A stretch of DNA of 64,000 nt from Gp6-AA40 sp963723495 (GCA_963723495.1 CAVRQR010000009.1:496001-560000); one strand, 5' to 3'. Positions 47,371-56,115 are shown, counted from the stretch's first letter. A program made the numbers and translations. The notes: generated by a model from the sequence alone, not told the origin.

Positions 47371-47438
47371 CCGTCTTCTGAGTGATAGACTCCTTTGGCT
47401 TTACCCCAACATCTTTTCTGACGTAGGAGTGTGTCGAC

Positions 47439-47942
47439 ATGGCAGCGGACTTTTTTCTGGGCGAGTCACTGGTGGGCGAGGGGAATGAGGTCGCTCACAT
47501 CGACTTGATCATTGGCTCGAAGAGCGGCCCGGCGGGGGCAGCCTTCTGCAACGCGCTGACGAACAACAAGGACGGGTTCACGACGCTGCTGGCGGTGGTG
47601 GCGCCGAACCTGCCGGCCAAGCCGGATACGCTCCTGTTCAACAAGGTGACGATCAAGGGAGCGAAGCAGGCGGTGCAGATGTTCGGGCCGGCGCAGGCGG
47701 CGGTGGCGCGGGCGGTGGTGGACTCGGTAGAGAGTGGAGTGATCCCGCAGAACAAGGCCGACGATCTGTGCGTGCTGGTCGGCGTGTTCATTCACTGGGA
47801 AGCCGCGGACGACAAGAAGATCTACGACTACAACTACCAGGCGACGAAGGAATCGATTCAGCGCGCGCTGGCGAGCAAGCCGTCAGTGAGCGAAGTGCTG
47901 GCGGGCGCGAAGACCGCCAAGCATCCCTTCAGCCCGAAGTAA
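47439..47942 (+). CDS. fae: Formaldehyde-activating enzyme (copy 1)
   Basis: A 167-residue Fae, which condenses formaldehyde with tetrahydromethanopterin to methylene-H4MPT. Family marks are FFLGESLVGEGNEVAHIDLIIGSKSGPAG with the active-site His in VAHIDLI, FCNALTNNKDGFTTLLAVVAPNL, and TLLFNKVTIKGAKQAVQMFGPAQAAVARAVVDSVESGVIP. The length is that of known Fae proteins and no key residue is missing. AGGAG sits nine bases before the ATG. The protein product is identical to that of copy 2. It opens the H4MPT cluster. Confidence 0.96.
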   Translation: MAADFFLGESLVGEGNEVAHIDLIIGSKSGPAGAAFCNALTNNKDGFTTLLAVVAPNLPAKPDTLLFNKVTIKGAKQAVQMFGPAQAAVARAVVDSVESGVIPQNKADDLCVLVGVFIHWEAADDKKIYDYNYQATKESIQRALASKPSVSEVLAGAKTAKHPFSPK

Positions 47943-48035
47943 CTCTTCAAACTCCCAACTCCCAACCACCAACTCCCAAGACGGAACCGGAACCCGGAAC
48001 CTCCGGATTTGGGAGTTGGGAGTTGGCCGTTTGGG
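47943..48035. repeat. Palindromic intergenic repeat, family A, copy 3
   Basis: Directly after the first fae stop, CCCAACTCCCAACCACCAACTCCCAA on the left is matched by TTTGGGAGTTGGGAGTTGG and TTTGGGAGTTG on the right, with a GGAACCGGAACC centre. It could fold as a strong stem after the gene. Confidence 0.85.
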
Positions 48036-48167
48036 AGTTGAGTGATCCGGCCCTCCCTCGGTATAGTTCTCAGGTTTGCGCGCCCGAAGTTCACGCGCGC
48101 GCACGGATTGGGGCCAGGCCAGTCCCGGCGTGGCCGATAGCTCACTTCCAGACAGGAGTGTGTCGAC

Positions 48168-48671
48168 ATGGCAGCGGACTTTTTTCTGGGCGAGTCACTG
48201 GTGGGCGAGGGGAATGAGGTCGCTCACATCGACTTGATCATTGGCTCGAAGAGCGGCCCGGCGGGGGCAGCCTTCTGCAACGCGCTGACGAACAACAAGG
48301 ACGGGTTCACGACGCTGCTGGCGGTGGTGGCGCCGAACCTGCCGGCCAAGCCGGATACGCTCCTGTTCAACAAGGTGACGATCAAGGGAGCGAAGCAGGC
48401 GGTGCAGATGTTCGGGCCGGCGCAGGCGGCGGTGGCGCGGGCGGTGGTGGACTCGGTGGAGAGTGGAGTGATCCCGCAGAACAAGGCCGACGATCTGTGC
48501 GTGCTGGTCGGCGTGTTCATTCACTGGGAAGCCGCGGACGACAAGAAGATCTACGACTACAACTACCAGGCGACGAAGGAATCGATTCAGCGCGCGCTGG
48601 CGAGCAAGCCGTCAGTGAGCGAGGTACTGGCGGGCGCGAAGACCGCGAAGCACCCCTTCAGCCCGAAGTAA
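48168..48671 (+). CDS. fae: Formaldehyde-activating enzyme (copy 2)
   Basis: It encodes exactly the same 167-residue protein as copy 1. The five base differences are all in third codon positions (GTA/GTG, GAA/GAG, GTG/GTA, GCC/GCG, CAT/CAC). It has the same AGGAGTG ribosome-binding region. Two intact copies in tandem would raise formaldehyde capture, or they may be a very recent duplication kept in step by gene conversion. mtdB follows after about 100 bases. Confidence 0.96.
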   Translation: MAADFFLGESLVGEGNEVAHIDLIIGSKSGPAGAAFCNALTNNKDGFTTLLAVVAPNLPAKPDTLLFNKVTIKGAKQAVQMFGPAQAAVARAVVDSVESGVIPQNKADDLCVLVGVFIHWEAADDKKIYDYNYQATKESIQRALASKPSVSEVLAGAKTAKHPFSPK

Positions 48672-48762
48672 CTCTTCAAACTCCCAACTTCCAACGACCA
48701 ACTCCCATCTCGAGCCTGAAACGCGGATACTTGGGAGTTGGGAGTTGGAGGTTGGTAGTTAT
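48672..48762. repeat. Palindromic intergenic repeat, family A, copy 4
   Basis: After the second fae stop, CTCCCAACTTCCAACGACCAACTCCCA on the left is answered by TTGGGAGTTGGGAGTTGGAGGTTGG on the right. The left arm belongs to the duplicated block, while the centre and right arm differ from copy 3. Confidence 0.85.
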
Positions 48763-48774
48763 CGATGAGTTCCC

Positions 48775-49629
48775 GTGAAGAAACTTCTGTTGCAACTCGA
48801 TTCCTCTCCACACCCCAGCGTGTTCGATCGCGTCGTCGCCTTCGATGCCGGCGCCGACGAAGTCATGAGCTACGGGGGCGTGACGCCGGACACCGTCCGT
48901 GACCTGGTGCACGGAGCGATCTTCACGCGCGGCCCCAAGCATCTCAACAACACTGCCATCTTCATCGGCGGCAGCGACATGGCACAAGGTGAGCGGCTGC
49001 TCTCCGCTGTCAAGAAGGCCTTCTTCGGACCGCTTCGCGTATCAGTCATGCTGGATTCCAATGGGTCCAATACGACAGCGGTTGCGGCAGTGGCGAAGAT
49101 GCGACAGGCGGTGGGTTCGCTCGAAGGACGCTCGGTCGTTGTCACGGCCGGCTCGGGTCCAGTCGGTCTCCGCGCGGCGGGACTCTTCGCGAAAGCCGGC
49201 GCGCACGTCACGGTCACATCGCGACGTGCCGGCGATGGCAAGTTGTCTGAAACCATACGCCAGCGGTTTGGTGGCTCGATTCGCGAGGTCGCGATGGCGG
49301 ACGGCTCCGGTGCATCACAGGCTCTCGAGGGCGCCGAGATGGCCCTCAATGCCGGGCCCGCTGGTGTATGCCTGATTCCTCGCTCAGCCTGGGTCGGTCG
49401 TTCAGGCCTCCGCGTGGTCGCCGACGTCAATGCCGTTCCGCCACTTGGCGTCGAGGGGATCGAAGTCACTGACGATGGCGCGACGCGGGAGAGCGTGACG
49501 GCATTCGGCGCGCTCGGGATCGGCGGCTTGAAGATGAAGGTCCACAAGGCGTGCATCGCACGGCTGTTCGAGAAGAACGAGTTCATCCTCGATGCCGAGG
49601 CGATCGCCGAGTTGGCTGAAACCTTGTAA
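48775..49629 (+). CDS. mtdB: Methylene-tetrahydromethanopterin dehydrogenase (MtdB-type)
   Basis: A 284-residue NAD(P)-dependent dehydrogenase that oxidises methylene-H4MPT to methenyl-H4MPT. The N-terminal KLLLQLDSSPHPSVFDRVVAFDAGADEVMSYGGVTPDTVRDLVHGAIFTRG is the distinctive MtdA/MtdB substrate domain. VVVTAGSGPVGLRAAGLFAKAGAHVTVTSRR is the Rossmann loop. ADVNAVPPLGVEGIE and GIGGLKMKVHKACIARLFE close the protein. MtdB rather than MtdA is favoured by the position next to fae, though the two cannot be fully separated by eye. The start is GTG at 48775. Confidence 0.92.
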   Translation: MKKLLLQLDSSPHPSVFDRVVAFDAGADEVMSYGGVTPDTVRDLVHGAIFTRGPKHLNNTAIFIGGSDMAQGERLLSAVKKAFFGPLRVSVMLDSNGSNTTAVAAVAKMRQAVGSLEGRSVVVTAGSGPVGLRAAGLFAKAGAHVTVTSRRAGDGKLSETIRQRFGGSIREVAMADGSGASQALEGAEMALNAGPAGVCLIPRSAWVGRSGLRVVADVNAVPPLGVEGIEVTDDGATRESVTAFGALGIGGLKMKVHKACIARLFEKNEFILDAEAIAELAETL

Positions 49630-49644
49630 TACGATGCCACTGCA

Positions 49645-50733
49645 ATGCCCCGCGTCATTGGCATCGATCCCGGAACCGTCAGCCTCGACTTGTGCGGCCT
49701 CGAAGACGGTCGAGTGTTTTTCGATCAGTCGATTCCAACCGAGGACGCGACCGCCGATCCTTCGTTAGTTCTCGGCATCATCGAGCGAGCATCCCCGCTC
49801 GATCTCGTGGTCGGACCCTCTGGCTATGGTCTTCCGCTCGCCAAGGCAAGTGAACTCACCGAGTCGGACATTCGGTTGGCGTGCCTGGCCCCGCGCGGCG
49901 ACAGCGGCGGCATCGGAGGGCTGGCGTCGCTGATGCGCGCGATGGGAACCGCGGCGGTTCCGGTCATGATCACACCAGGCGTTGTCCATCTTCCTTCTGT
50001 GCCTGCCCACCGGAAGGTCAACCGCGTGGACATGGGCACAGCCGACAAGGTCTGCGCGGTCGCGCTCGCCGTTCACGAGCAGGCGCGCCGGCGTGGCTGC
50101 CCTGAGCGGGAGGTCTCGTTCATCCTCCTCGAGCTTGGCGGGGCGTTCAGCGCAGCTCTCGCGGTGGAAGAGGGTTGCATTGTCGATGGGCTCGGCGGTT
50201 CGTCGGGACCGCTCGGCGCCGCCTCGTGCGGAGCGCTCGATGGCGAGGTCGCTTTCCTCGCGGGTCAAGTGAGCAAGCAGATGCTCTTTTCAGGAGGAGC
50301 GCTCGCAGTCGCGGGCATACCCGAGGCGCGCGCTGAAGCGATCGCCGAGGTCACGACCCCGGCGCGTCAGAAAGCGCTCGAAGCGTATCTCGAGAGCATC
50401 GTGAAAGCCGTCGCGGCGCTGGCCGTGTCCGCACCTTCCGCGCGCGTGGTGGTGCTGTCGGGACGACTGGCAAAAGTGGCGACGATCCGCGGTGGGCTGG
50501 TGAGCCGACTGTCGCGCGTGATCCCTGGAGTCACCATCGAACTGCTGTCAGGGCTGGCATCGGTCGCCAAGCACGCCGCGCAGGGCGCCGCTCTTCTCGC
50601 TGATGGTCTTGCCGGCGGAAGCGCCGCCCCTCTTGTCGACGCGCTTGGTTTGCGTGACGCGAAAGGCACCGTGCTCGACCATCTCTACGTGATCTCACAG
50701 GAGACCGCGCGCCGCCGGTTAGGACTCGAGTAG
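49645..50733 (+). CDS. DUF1464 family protein (ASKHA-fold, C1-cluster associated)
   Basis: A 362-residue protein beginning VIGIDPGTVSLDLCGLEDG, an actin/sugar-kinase-like phosphate loop. Further marks are SIPTEDATADPSLVL, DLVVGPSGYGLPL, RKVNRVDMGTADKVCAVALAV, ILLELGGAFSAALAVEEG and VVVLSGRLAKV. This is the DUF1464 family, best known from archaea and from bacteria with the H4MPT pathway and annotated there as a predicted kinase. Its partner and substrate are unknown. Position between mtdB and the ATP-grasp gene, with 15 and 5 base spacings, argues for a role in H4MPT cofactor or pathway function. The function is not established. Confidence 0.85.
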   Translation: MPRVIGIDPGTVSLDLCGLEDGRVFFDQSIPTEDATADPSLVLGIIERASPLDLVVGPSGYGLPLAKASELTESDIRLACLAPRGDSGGIGGLASLMRAMGTAAVPVMITPGVVHLPSVPAHRKVNRVDMGTADKVCAVALAVHEQARRRGCPEREVSFILLELGGAFSAALAVEEGCIVDGLGGSSGPLGAASCGALDGEVAFLAGQVSKQMLFSGGALAVAGIPEARAEAIAEVTTPARQKALEAYLESIVKAVAALAVSAPSARVVVLSGRLAKVATIRGGLVSRLSRVIPGVTIELLSGLASVAKHAAQGAALLADGLAGGSAAPLVDALGLRDAKGTVLDHLYVISQETARRRLGLE

Positions 50734-50738
50734 TTGAC

Positions 50739-51866
50739 GTGCACGTCTTGATCGTCGGGGTGTCGACGCGTGCGGCAGCGGAGTCGGCGGCGAGAGCCGG
50801 GTTCGAGGTGACCGCGCTGGACGCCTACGCCGACCTCGACCAGCACCCCTCGGTCCGCGCTCTCTCGTTGTCGCGAGACTTCGGGATGGCATTCTCCGCA
50901 GAAGCGATAGCGAGCGCAGCGAGCCAGATCTCGAGCGACGCGGTCGTGTACCTCTCGAACCTCGAGAACCATCCAACGGCTGTCGAGACGCTTGCCTCAG
51001 CGCGCGCACTGTGGGGCAACACTCCAGACGTGCTGCGACGTGTGAGGGATCCCAACACCCTCTCTACAGCTTTCGCAGAGCGTGGGGTTCGCTTCCCTCG
51101 AGTCCTCGCTTCCACGCCCCACGCGCAACAGAGCGCCAGCACTCGATGGCTCATCAAACCCCGCGTGTCTGGTGGTGGTCATGGCGTGAGGTTCTGGTCG
51201 CGGGATGAACCATTGACACGCGGTCACTACCTGCAGGAATTCATGGAAGGTGGCCCAGGCTCTGTCGTGTTCGTTGCCGCCGCTGGCGTTGGCGTTGCCC
51301 TCGGCATTTCACGACAGCTGATCGGCGAGAGCGCGTTTGGCGTTTCAGGATTCCGCTATTGCGGAAACATTCTCAGCGTGCGAGAAGATCTGTTCGCACC
51401 TGCTCCTGCACTCGTCGAGACGCTCACCGGGGCGTTTCCGCTGGTTGGCGTGGGCAGCATCGATTTCATGTCCACGGATGCCGGCCTTTACCCAGTGGAG
51501 GTGAACCCGCGGTGGACCGCATCCATGGAACTCGTCGAGCGGGCGCTGAACATCTCGATGTTCGGCATGCACGCCGACGCCTGTGCACGAGCGGTGCTCC
51601 CGTCATTCGATCTCACGCGCTGGCCCGCGGGAGCGAAGGTTCATGGCAAAGCGATCGTCTTCGCGCGCGAGGACATCGTGGTTGGCGACACGCAGGGCTG
51701 GCTCACGGACCCCAATGTGCGGGACGTTCCCCGTGCGGGCGAGCACATCGCTGCCGGTCAACCGATCTGCACGGTCTTCGCAGTTGCCCCCGACGATGCC
51801 AGTTGTCATGACGGGCTCGTCGATCGTGCTGAGCGGATTTACGCCGACGTGTCGAGCGGTCGATGA
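50739..51866 (+). CDS. ATP-grasp protein of the H4MPT cluster (COG2232/OrfY-like)
   Basis: A 375-residue ATP-grasp ligase starting at GTG 50739. VLIVGVSTRAAAESAARAGFEVTALDAYADLD is the pre-ATP-grasp domain, RWLIKPRVSGGGHGVRFW carries the ATP-binding Lys and Gly loop, YLQEFMEGGPGSVVFVA is the hinge, and VGVGSIDFMSTDAGLYPVEVNPRWTASMELVE gives the metal-binding Glu and Asn. Genes of this kind (orfY) accompany fae and fhc in methylotrophs and are suspected to act in methanopterin or methanofuran synthesis. That role is inference from context. It follows the DUF1464 gene by five bases. Confidence 0.85.
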   Translation: MHVLIVGVSTRAAAESAARAGFEVTALDAYADLDQHPSVRALSLSRDFGMAFSAEAIASAASQISSDAVVYLSNLENHPTAVETLASARALWGNTPDVLRRVRDPNTLSTAFAERGVRFPRVLASTPHAQQSASTRWLIKPRVSGGGHGVRFWSRDEPLTRGHYLQEFMEGGPGSVVFVAAAGVGVALGISRQLIGESAFGVSGFRYCGNILSVREDLFAPAPALVETLTGAFPLVGVGSIDFMSTDAGLYPVEVNPRWTASMELVERALNISMFGMHADACARAVLPSFDLTRWPAGAKVHGKAIVFAREDIVVGDTQGWLTDPNVRDVPRAGEHIAAGQPICTVFAVAPDDASCHDGLVDRAERIYADVSSGR

Positions 51867-51867
51867 G

Positions 51868-51910
51868 CTGACGGACCACGGCCGGCTGAAGCCTGACCCT
51901 ACATACCATG
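51868..51910. repeat. Family C-like hairpin remnant
   Basis: The plus strand has GGCCGGCTGAAGCCTGACCCTAC. Its complement begins GTAGGGTCAGGCTTCAGCC, resembling a family C element in reverse orientation with one stem. It lies between the convergent ATP-grasp and hydrolase genes. Confidence 0.45.
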
Positions 51911-51916
51911 CCCACG

Positions 51917-52867
51917 CTAACGGGTTCCGACGTTCTCTCCTGCAAGGAAGCGATTCACGATGCGAACGACCTCGTCTGGCTTCTCGTCGCTCGGGTAGTG
52001 CCCGACATCAGCGATGGTAATCAGTTGCGCGTTCGGGAGTGTCTTTCTCAACTCGGCCTGCGTCTCCGGCGGGACGATCGTGCTGCGGCTTCCGAGGATG
52101 TAGAGGATGGGCGCCTTGATGTCGCGTACGAAGCGCCAGAGGTCGGTCGCGACGAAGCCCTTGACCAGCTGCGGATCGCGTTTCCACTCGATGCGTCCGT
52201 CTGCCCGCTTTCGTGTGCCGTAGCGCACGTAAGGTTCGAGCACCGCTGACGACATTCGCGGATTCGCCTTCCTGAGCTGCGCGAGGAGCTCCTCGGTAGA
52301 TGCCCATCCGGCTCGCTCCTGCTCGACGCGCTTCGCGTAGCCGTCAGCGATCTGACGTGGACGCTCCGGTCCGACATCCTCGGAGATCACGCGCGACACG
52401 AGCTCGGGGTGCTTCCCGGCGAAGACCTGAACGACGCGACCACCGGTGGAATTACCCCAGAGCACCATGTCGCGAAGCTTGAGCTGCGCGACGATCCCCT
52501 CGACATCGCCGACGTGGTCCTCGACCAGGTAGCGTCCCTGCGGATCCCAGCCCGAGTCACCGTGGCCGCGCATGTCGATGGCGAGCACGCGATATCTCGT
52601 GGTGAACTGCGTCGCGACGTGGTCGAAGGTACGTGCCACACGGTCGAGGCCGTGCACCATCACGAGCGGCTGCTTTCCCTCTCCACCCCAGTCGACGTAG
52701 TGGAGGCGAAGACCATTGACCTCGAGAAAGCGGTCCGCCGGTTGCGCTGCCGATTGCGCCTGTGTGGTGATCCTCATGGCCAGGCTCAGCGATGCGAACA
52801 CCAGCACCACGGGTAACAGTTTTAGCGAGAGCAGCGAATCTGACGAGGTGGTCAGGACTGGTTTCAT
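51917..52867 (-). CDS. Exported alpha/beta-hydrolase
   Basis: About 316 residues from an ATG at 52865-52867. The N-terminus has a hydrophobic signal segment (LLPVVLVFASLSLAMRI). The hydrolase core has the oxyanion motif VMVHGLDRVART, the nucleophile elbow GNSTGG (Ser), the acid in LYILGSRSTIVPPETQ (region) and the catalytic His in IADVGHYPSDEKP. It probably hydrolyses an ester or lactone in the periplasm. It sits on the opposite strand inside the H4MPT region and shows no direct link to C1 metabolism. Confidence 0.87.
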   Translation of the reverse strand: MKPVLTTSSDSLLSLKLLPVVLVFASLSLAMRITTQAQSAAQPADRFLEVNGLRLHYVDWGGEGKQPLVMVHGLDRVARTFDHVATQFTTRYRVLAIDMRGHGDSGWDPQGRYLVEDHVGDVEGIVAQLKLRDMVLWGNSTGGRVVQVFAGKHPELVSRVISEDVGPERPRQIADGYAKRVEQERAGWASTEELLAQLRKANPRMSSAVLEPYVRYGTRKRADGRIEWKRDPQLVKGFVATDLWRFVRDIKAPILYILGSRSTIVPPETQAELRKTLPNAQLITIADVGHYPSDEKPDEVVRIVNRFLAGENVGTR

Positions 52868-52891
52868 GGCAATCAGATTATCCTTACGCAC

Positions 52892-53584
52892 ATGGCTGAG
52901 ACCGTAGAGTTTCGCAGCAACGGAAGCATGGCATCTGGCTATCTGGTCACCCCGCCCAAGGGCTCGGGGCCGGGCGTGCTCGTGATCCAAGAGTGGTGGG
53001 GCCTCGATTCTGGCATCAAGGAGATGGCCAACCGCCTCGGGCAGGCTGGCTTCGTTGCACTGGCGCCCGATCTGTATCACGGCGAGCTCGCCGCGCACGA
53101 CGAGATGGACAAGGCGTCACACCTGATGCAAACCCTGCCGCCAGACCGCGCGGCTCGCGACATGAGCGGTGCGATCGACTACCTCGCCGGTCACCCGGCC
53201 GTGACGAGCAAGGGCATCGGCGTCGTCGGGTTCTGTATGGGGGGCATGCTGTCGTTCATCATCGCGGCGAATCGACCCGAGAAGGTGAAGGCGGTCGTCC
53301 CATTCTATGGATTTCCGCAGGGGGCCAGTGAGCCAGACTGGTCGAAGCTCACCGCCGCGATCAGCGGACACATGGCCGAACACGACAGCTTCTTTTCTCC
53401 TGAAGCCGCGCGCGCACTCGAAGCGAAGCTCCGCGCGATGGGCAAGAACGTCACGCTCACCGTTCACGCGGGAACCGGGCATGCGTTCATGGGACCACAC
53501 AACGCACTCGGAACCTTCAACGCTGAAGTCGCCGGTAAGGTGTGGCCGCAGGCTGTCGCGTTTCTGAAGGAGAACCTGAACTAG
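52892..53584 (+). CDS. Dienelactone hydrolase family protein
   Basis: A 230-residue cytoplasmic alpha/beta-hydrolase. The Cys nucleophile is in GVVGFCMGGMLSF (G-x-C-x-G-G, the DLH signature), with GPGVLVIQEWWGLDSGIKEMANRLGQAGFVALAPDLYHG upstream and the His in HAGTGHAFMGP. The Asp of the triad is probably in the region of AEHDSFFSPE. It hydrolyses dienelactone-like or other cyclic esters; the substrate is unknown. It starts divergently from the exported hydrolase and ends tail to tail with ftr. Confidence 0.9.
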   Translation: MAETVEFRSNGSMASGYLVTPPKGSGPGVLVIQEWWGLDSGIKEMANRLGQAGFVALAPDLYHGELAAHDEMDKASHLMQTLPPDRAARDMSGAIDYLAGHPAVTSKGIGVVGFCMGGMLSFIIAANRPEKVKAVVPFYGFPQGASEPDWSKLTAAISGHMAEHDSFFSPEAARALEAKLRAMGKNVTLTVHAGTGHAFMGPHNALGTFNAEVAGKVWPQAVAFLKENLN

Positions 53585-53590
53585 CCGGCG

Positions 53591-54511
53591 TCAGCCAGCC
53601 AACTCGTGCAAGCGGAAGTGATGCTTTCCGAGCTTCCCGCCGTAGTTGCCCGCCGTGATCTCGACCACCCCGGGACGACACGCGGCGGCGAGCCCCACGC
53701 GCATGGCCTCTTCGATTGACGCGCGATCGAGGCCATCGATCACGATCTCGAGGACCGAGTTCGCGCTCCCCGGTACCTGACTGTCGACACCGTTGCGCCC
53801 GCGCAGCGTCGGACAGTAGGCGTCGTTGGTCGACGCGATCATGTTCTTGTATTTCTTCGCGCCGACCTTGCTGCCCGCGCGCACGATTCCCCCGGGGAAG
53901 GGGAGAATGACGCCGCGGACGCCGCGCATCGCCTCGACTGCGGCCTCCGCAGCAGCGAGTGCAGACGTTTGATCCCTGGCCATGATCAGGAAGTTGCCCC
54001 CGCCGATTGCTTTCTGGATCCCGAACGTCTCCTGAACGAGAAACTCGCCCTCCATGACCGGAATGCGCCAGTAGCGCTGGCCGTCGAGAACCTTGCTCGA
54101 CTGAAACTTATCGCCGAAGTGCCGCAACGCTCCACCGACCGTCACGCGGTCGGTGGCGTGCGGCAAACCGTCGAAGCACGCCGTCGTCGGGCACGTGAGG
54201 ATCGTCTGGCCGACCCGATCGACGAGTTGCCGGCCCAGGCCTTCGGCATCGAATGCGAACATCAGGACGCTGATGCCGGGCCGCCCGTCCGGCGTGTCAT
54301 CCGGTGCGATCTCCGTCTCGATACCTGCTTCGACCTTGCATCCGATTACGGAGGTCGCGAAGCCGGTCATCGACTGCGCCGCCGTGCGCGCCCATCCAGC
54401 AGACTGCGCCGTTATGACCACCCTCGCACCGCGCATGCCGAACGCTTCGGCAAACGTATCGACGATCCGGACTCCGCCGCGCTCCATCGCTACCTCTGTT
54501 TGACCACTCAT
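53591..54511 (-). CDS. ftr: Formylmethanofuran-tetrahydromethanopterin formyltransferase
   Basis: A 306-residue Ftr (FhcD in bacteria), which moves the formyl group between H4MPT and methanofuran. VRIVDTFAEAFGMRGARVVITA at the N-terminus and the highly characteristic AKKYKNMIASTNDAYCPTLRGR, with GVVEITAGNYGGKLGKHHFRLHEL at the end, identify it. The size equals known Ftr proteins. It stands apart from fhcA, fhcB and fhcC, which are not in the window, and on the opposite strand to fae and mtdB with two hydrolase genes in between. It supports a real H4MPT pathway rather than isolated fae genes. Confidence 0.94.
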   Translation of the reverse strand: MSGQTEVAMERGGVRIVDTFAEAFGMRGARVVITAQSAGWARTAAQSMTGFATSVIGCKVEAGIETEIAPDDTPDGRPGISVLMFAFDAEGLGRQLVDRVGQTILTCPTTACFDGLPHATDRVTVGGALRHFGDKFQSSKVLDGQRYWRIPVMEGEFLVQETFGIQKAIGGGNFLIMARDQTSALAAAEAAVEAMRGVRGVILPFPGGIVRAGSKVGAKKYKNMIASTNDAYCPTLRGRNGVDSQVPGSANSVLEIVIDGLDRASIEEAMRVGLAAACRPGVVEITAGNYGGKLGKHHFRLHELAG

Positions 54512-54538
54512 GTATCCCGACCCAATCCTGGCTCGCTG

Positions 54539-56020
54539 CTACTGCGTGCAGGCCCAGTTCTTTGCATCCTTCAGATCGCCCGAGCCCTTGTATTTCGCGT
54601 ACTCCGGATATGGGCACAACGGGCGTGTCAGCCCGGACTGCGGGTTCGACCCCATCATCTGGACCGGTATCACGCCCTGCTCCCGCCATTGTTCCATCGC
54701 AGTCAGCGTGTCGAACGTGTTGGGACCGTCTCCGCCGCGACAATGCGCCATGCCGGGCACCATGAACAGACGCGCAAAGTCCTTCTGTTCACCCATTTCC
54801 TTCACGAGGTTCTCGTAATAGAGCACCGTATTCTCCGGTGTGATGGTCGTGTCTCTCCAGCCTGCGTAGAGAAGAAGCTTGCCGCCGTGCGCCTTGAATT
54901 TCCGAAGATCGGGGCTGACGGCGTCGACGAAGCCGACTTTCTTGTTGATGATCGGCATGTCGCGATCGAGATCGAACGCCCGCCAATCGTAGTTGGCATC
55001 CTGAAAGCCCCAGATGCGGACCGTGTCGTAGCCTCCGCCAGGTGTACCGGTCGCGCCGCGTAACGCGGGCAGCGGGTTGCCCATTGCCTGGCCTGAGAAG
55101 ATCAACTCACCCTTGCTGTTCTTGAGTCCGCCGTAAAAGGTCTCGACCGTCTGCAACTGCGATGCGGTCAGACATGAGGGTGATTCGCCTCCCGTGCAGG
55201 CGAGCTTCGAGACGTCCACCTTGCACTCCCGCGGGTTGTTCAGGAAGCCTTCCTTCAGCGTATCGCACGAGTTCATCACCATCTCGTTCACGAGTCTGGC
55301 TTTGTCCTCGGGAATCGTGCGCTCGGGATGACGTGCGAGATCGATGCTTCGGGCCACGCCGGCTGTATGCATCTGGATGTGGCGATTGGCCAATGCACCG
55401 CCGATGATGCCGTCGAAGTCCTCGGGGAAGCGCTGCGCAGCCATGGCCGCCTGTCGTCCACCTGTCGAGCACCCCTTGAAGTAGGAGAATCGCGGAGCGC
55501 GCTCGTAGAAGGCGTTGATCACCTGCTTTGACTTGACGGTCATCTCGTGGACCGCTCTGTACGCGAAATCCACGATCTTCTCCGGATGTCCAAGACCGAA
55601 CACCCCACCCGGCCCGTCAGCCTCGGAGTGGCCGGTGTCGGTACCTGCGGTGGCGTAGCCACGACGCAGTGCGATCTGCATTTCGCCGTAGCCCTGAATC
55701 GATCCGGCGAAACCACCGTTGCCGACGGCGAGAAACCGTCCGTTCCAATTCGCCGTGGGCATCCAGAGCTCGACGTTGATGTTGGAATCGGACGACGGCT
55801 TGAGGACCATCTTCACGCGACAGTGTTCCGGGATCGGCTCGACGGGTTCAGGCGCGGCGCCCTGTCGTCCACGCGCCGCTGCGGGCTGAACGAACGGCCC
55901 TGCCGGAACCACGGCGGCACTGGTCACCGTCGCCTGCTGAAGGCGGAACCCGGTGAGGCTCTCACATGTCTGTGGAGCTGCCGCCGCACTGAGAAGCGCG
56001 AGGCCGAGAATACTGAGCAT
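54539..56020 (-). CDS. Tannase/feruloyl esterase family protein
   Basis: A 493-residue secreted esterase with a signal peptide (LSILGLALLSAAAAPQTC). The nucleophile is in FKGCSTGGRQAAMAAQRFPEDFDGIIGGA (CSxG with paired Cys). LLLYAGWRDTTITPENTVLYYENL carries the catalytic Asp region and FMVPGMAHCRGGDGPNTFD the catalytic His and Cys. It should release gallate, ferulate or similar acids from plant-derived esters. It is on the same strand as ftr, 27 bases upstream of it, and may be co-transcribed by chance. Confidence 0.92.
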   Translation of the reverse strand: MLSILGLALLSAAAAPQTCESLTGFRLQQATVTSAAVVPAGPFVQPAAARGRQGAAPEPVEPIPEHCRVKMVLKPSSDSNINVELWMPTANWNGRFLAVGNGGFAGSIQGYGEMQIALRRGYATAGTDTGHSEADGPGGVFGLGHPEKIVDFAYRAVHEMTVKSKQVINAFYERAPRFSYFKGCSTGGRQAAMAAQRFPEDFDGIIGGALANRHIQMHTAGVARSIDLARHPERTIPEDKARLVNEMVMNSCDTLKEGFLNNPRECKVDVSKLACTGGESPSCLTASQLQTVETFYGGLKNSKGELIFSGQAMGNPLPALRGATGTPGGGYDTVRIWGFQDANYDWRAFDLDRDMPIINKKVGFVDAVSPDLRKFKAHGGKLLLYAGWRDTTITPENTVLYYENLVKEMGEQKDFARLFMVPGMAHCRGGDGPNTFDTLTAMEQWREQGVIPVQMMGSNPQSGLTRPLCPYPEYAKYKGSGDLKDAKNWACTQ

Positions 56021-56115
56021 CGCAGACCTCCTTCAAAGACGCTGAGTGTGAAGACCATTCCGTCGACGACCACGGCGCCCGACACACTGATCGCTCCGCC
56101 GTGAGCGACCCCAGT

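Larger units (their letters stand above)
47425..48708. repeat. Tandem duplication of an about 555-base fae block
   Basis: Bases 47425-47979 and 48154-48708 are near-identical, from the ribosome-binding site AGGAGTG through the gene and stop into a downstream TAACTCTTCAAACTCCCAAC segment. Inside the gene only five bases differ, four of them in the last 60. The 174-base spacer between the copies is not repeated. Confidence 0.95.

Noticed and set aside
47943..48762. CRISPR array
   Set aside because: The repeated CCAACTCCCAA words are inverted, variable and without regular spacers, and no cas gene is present.
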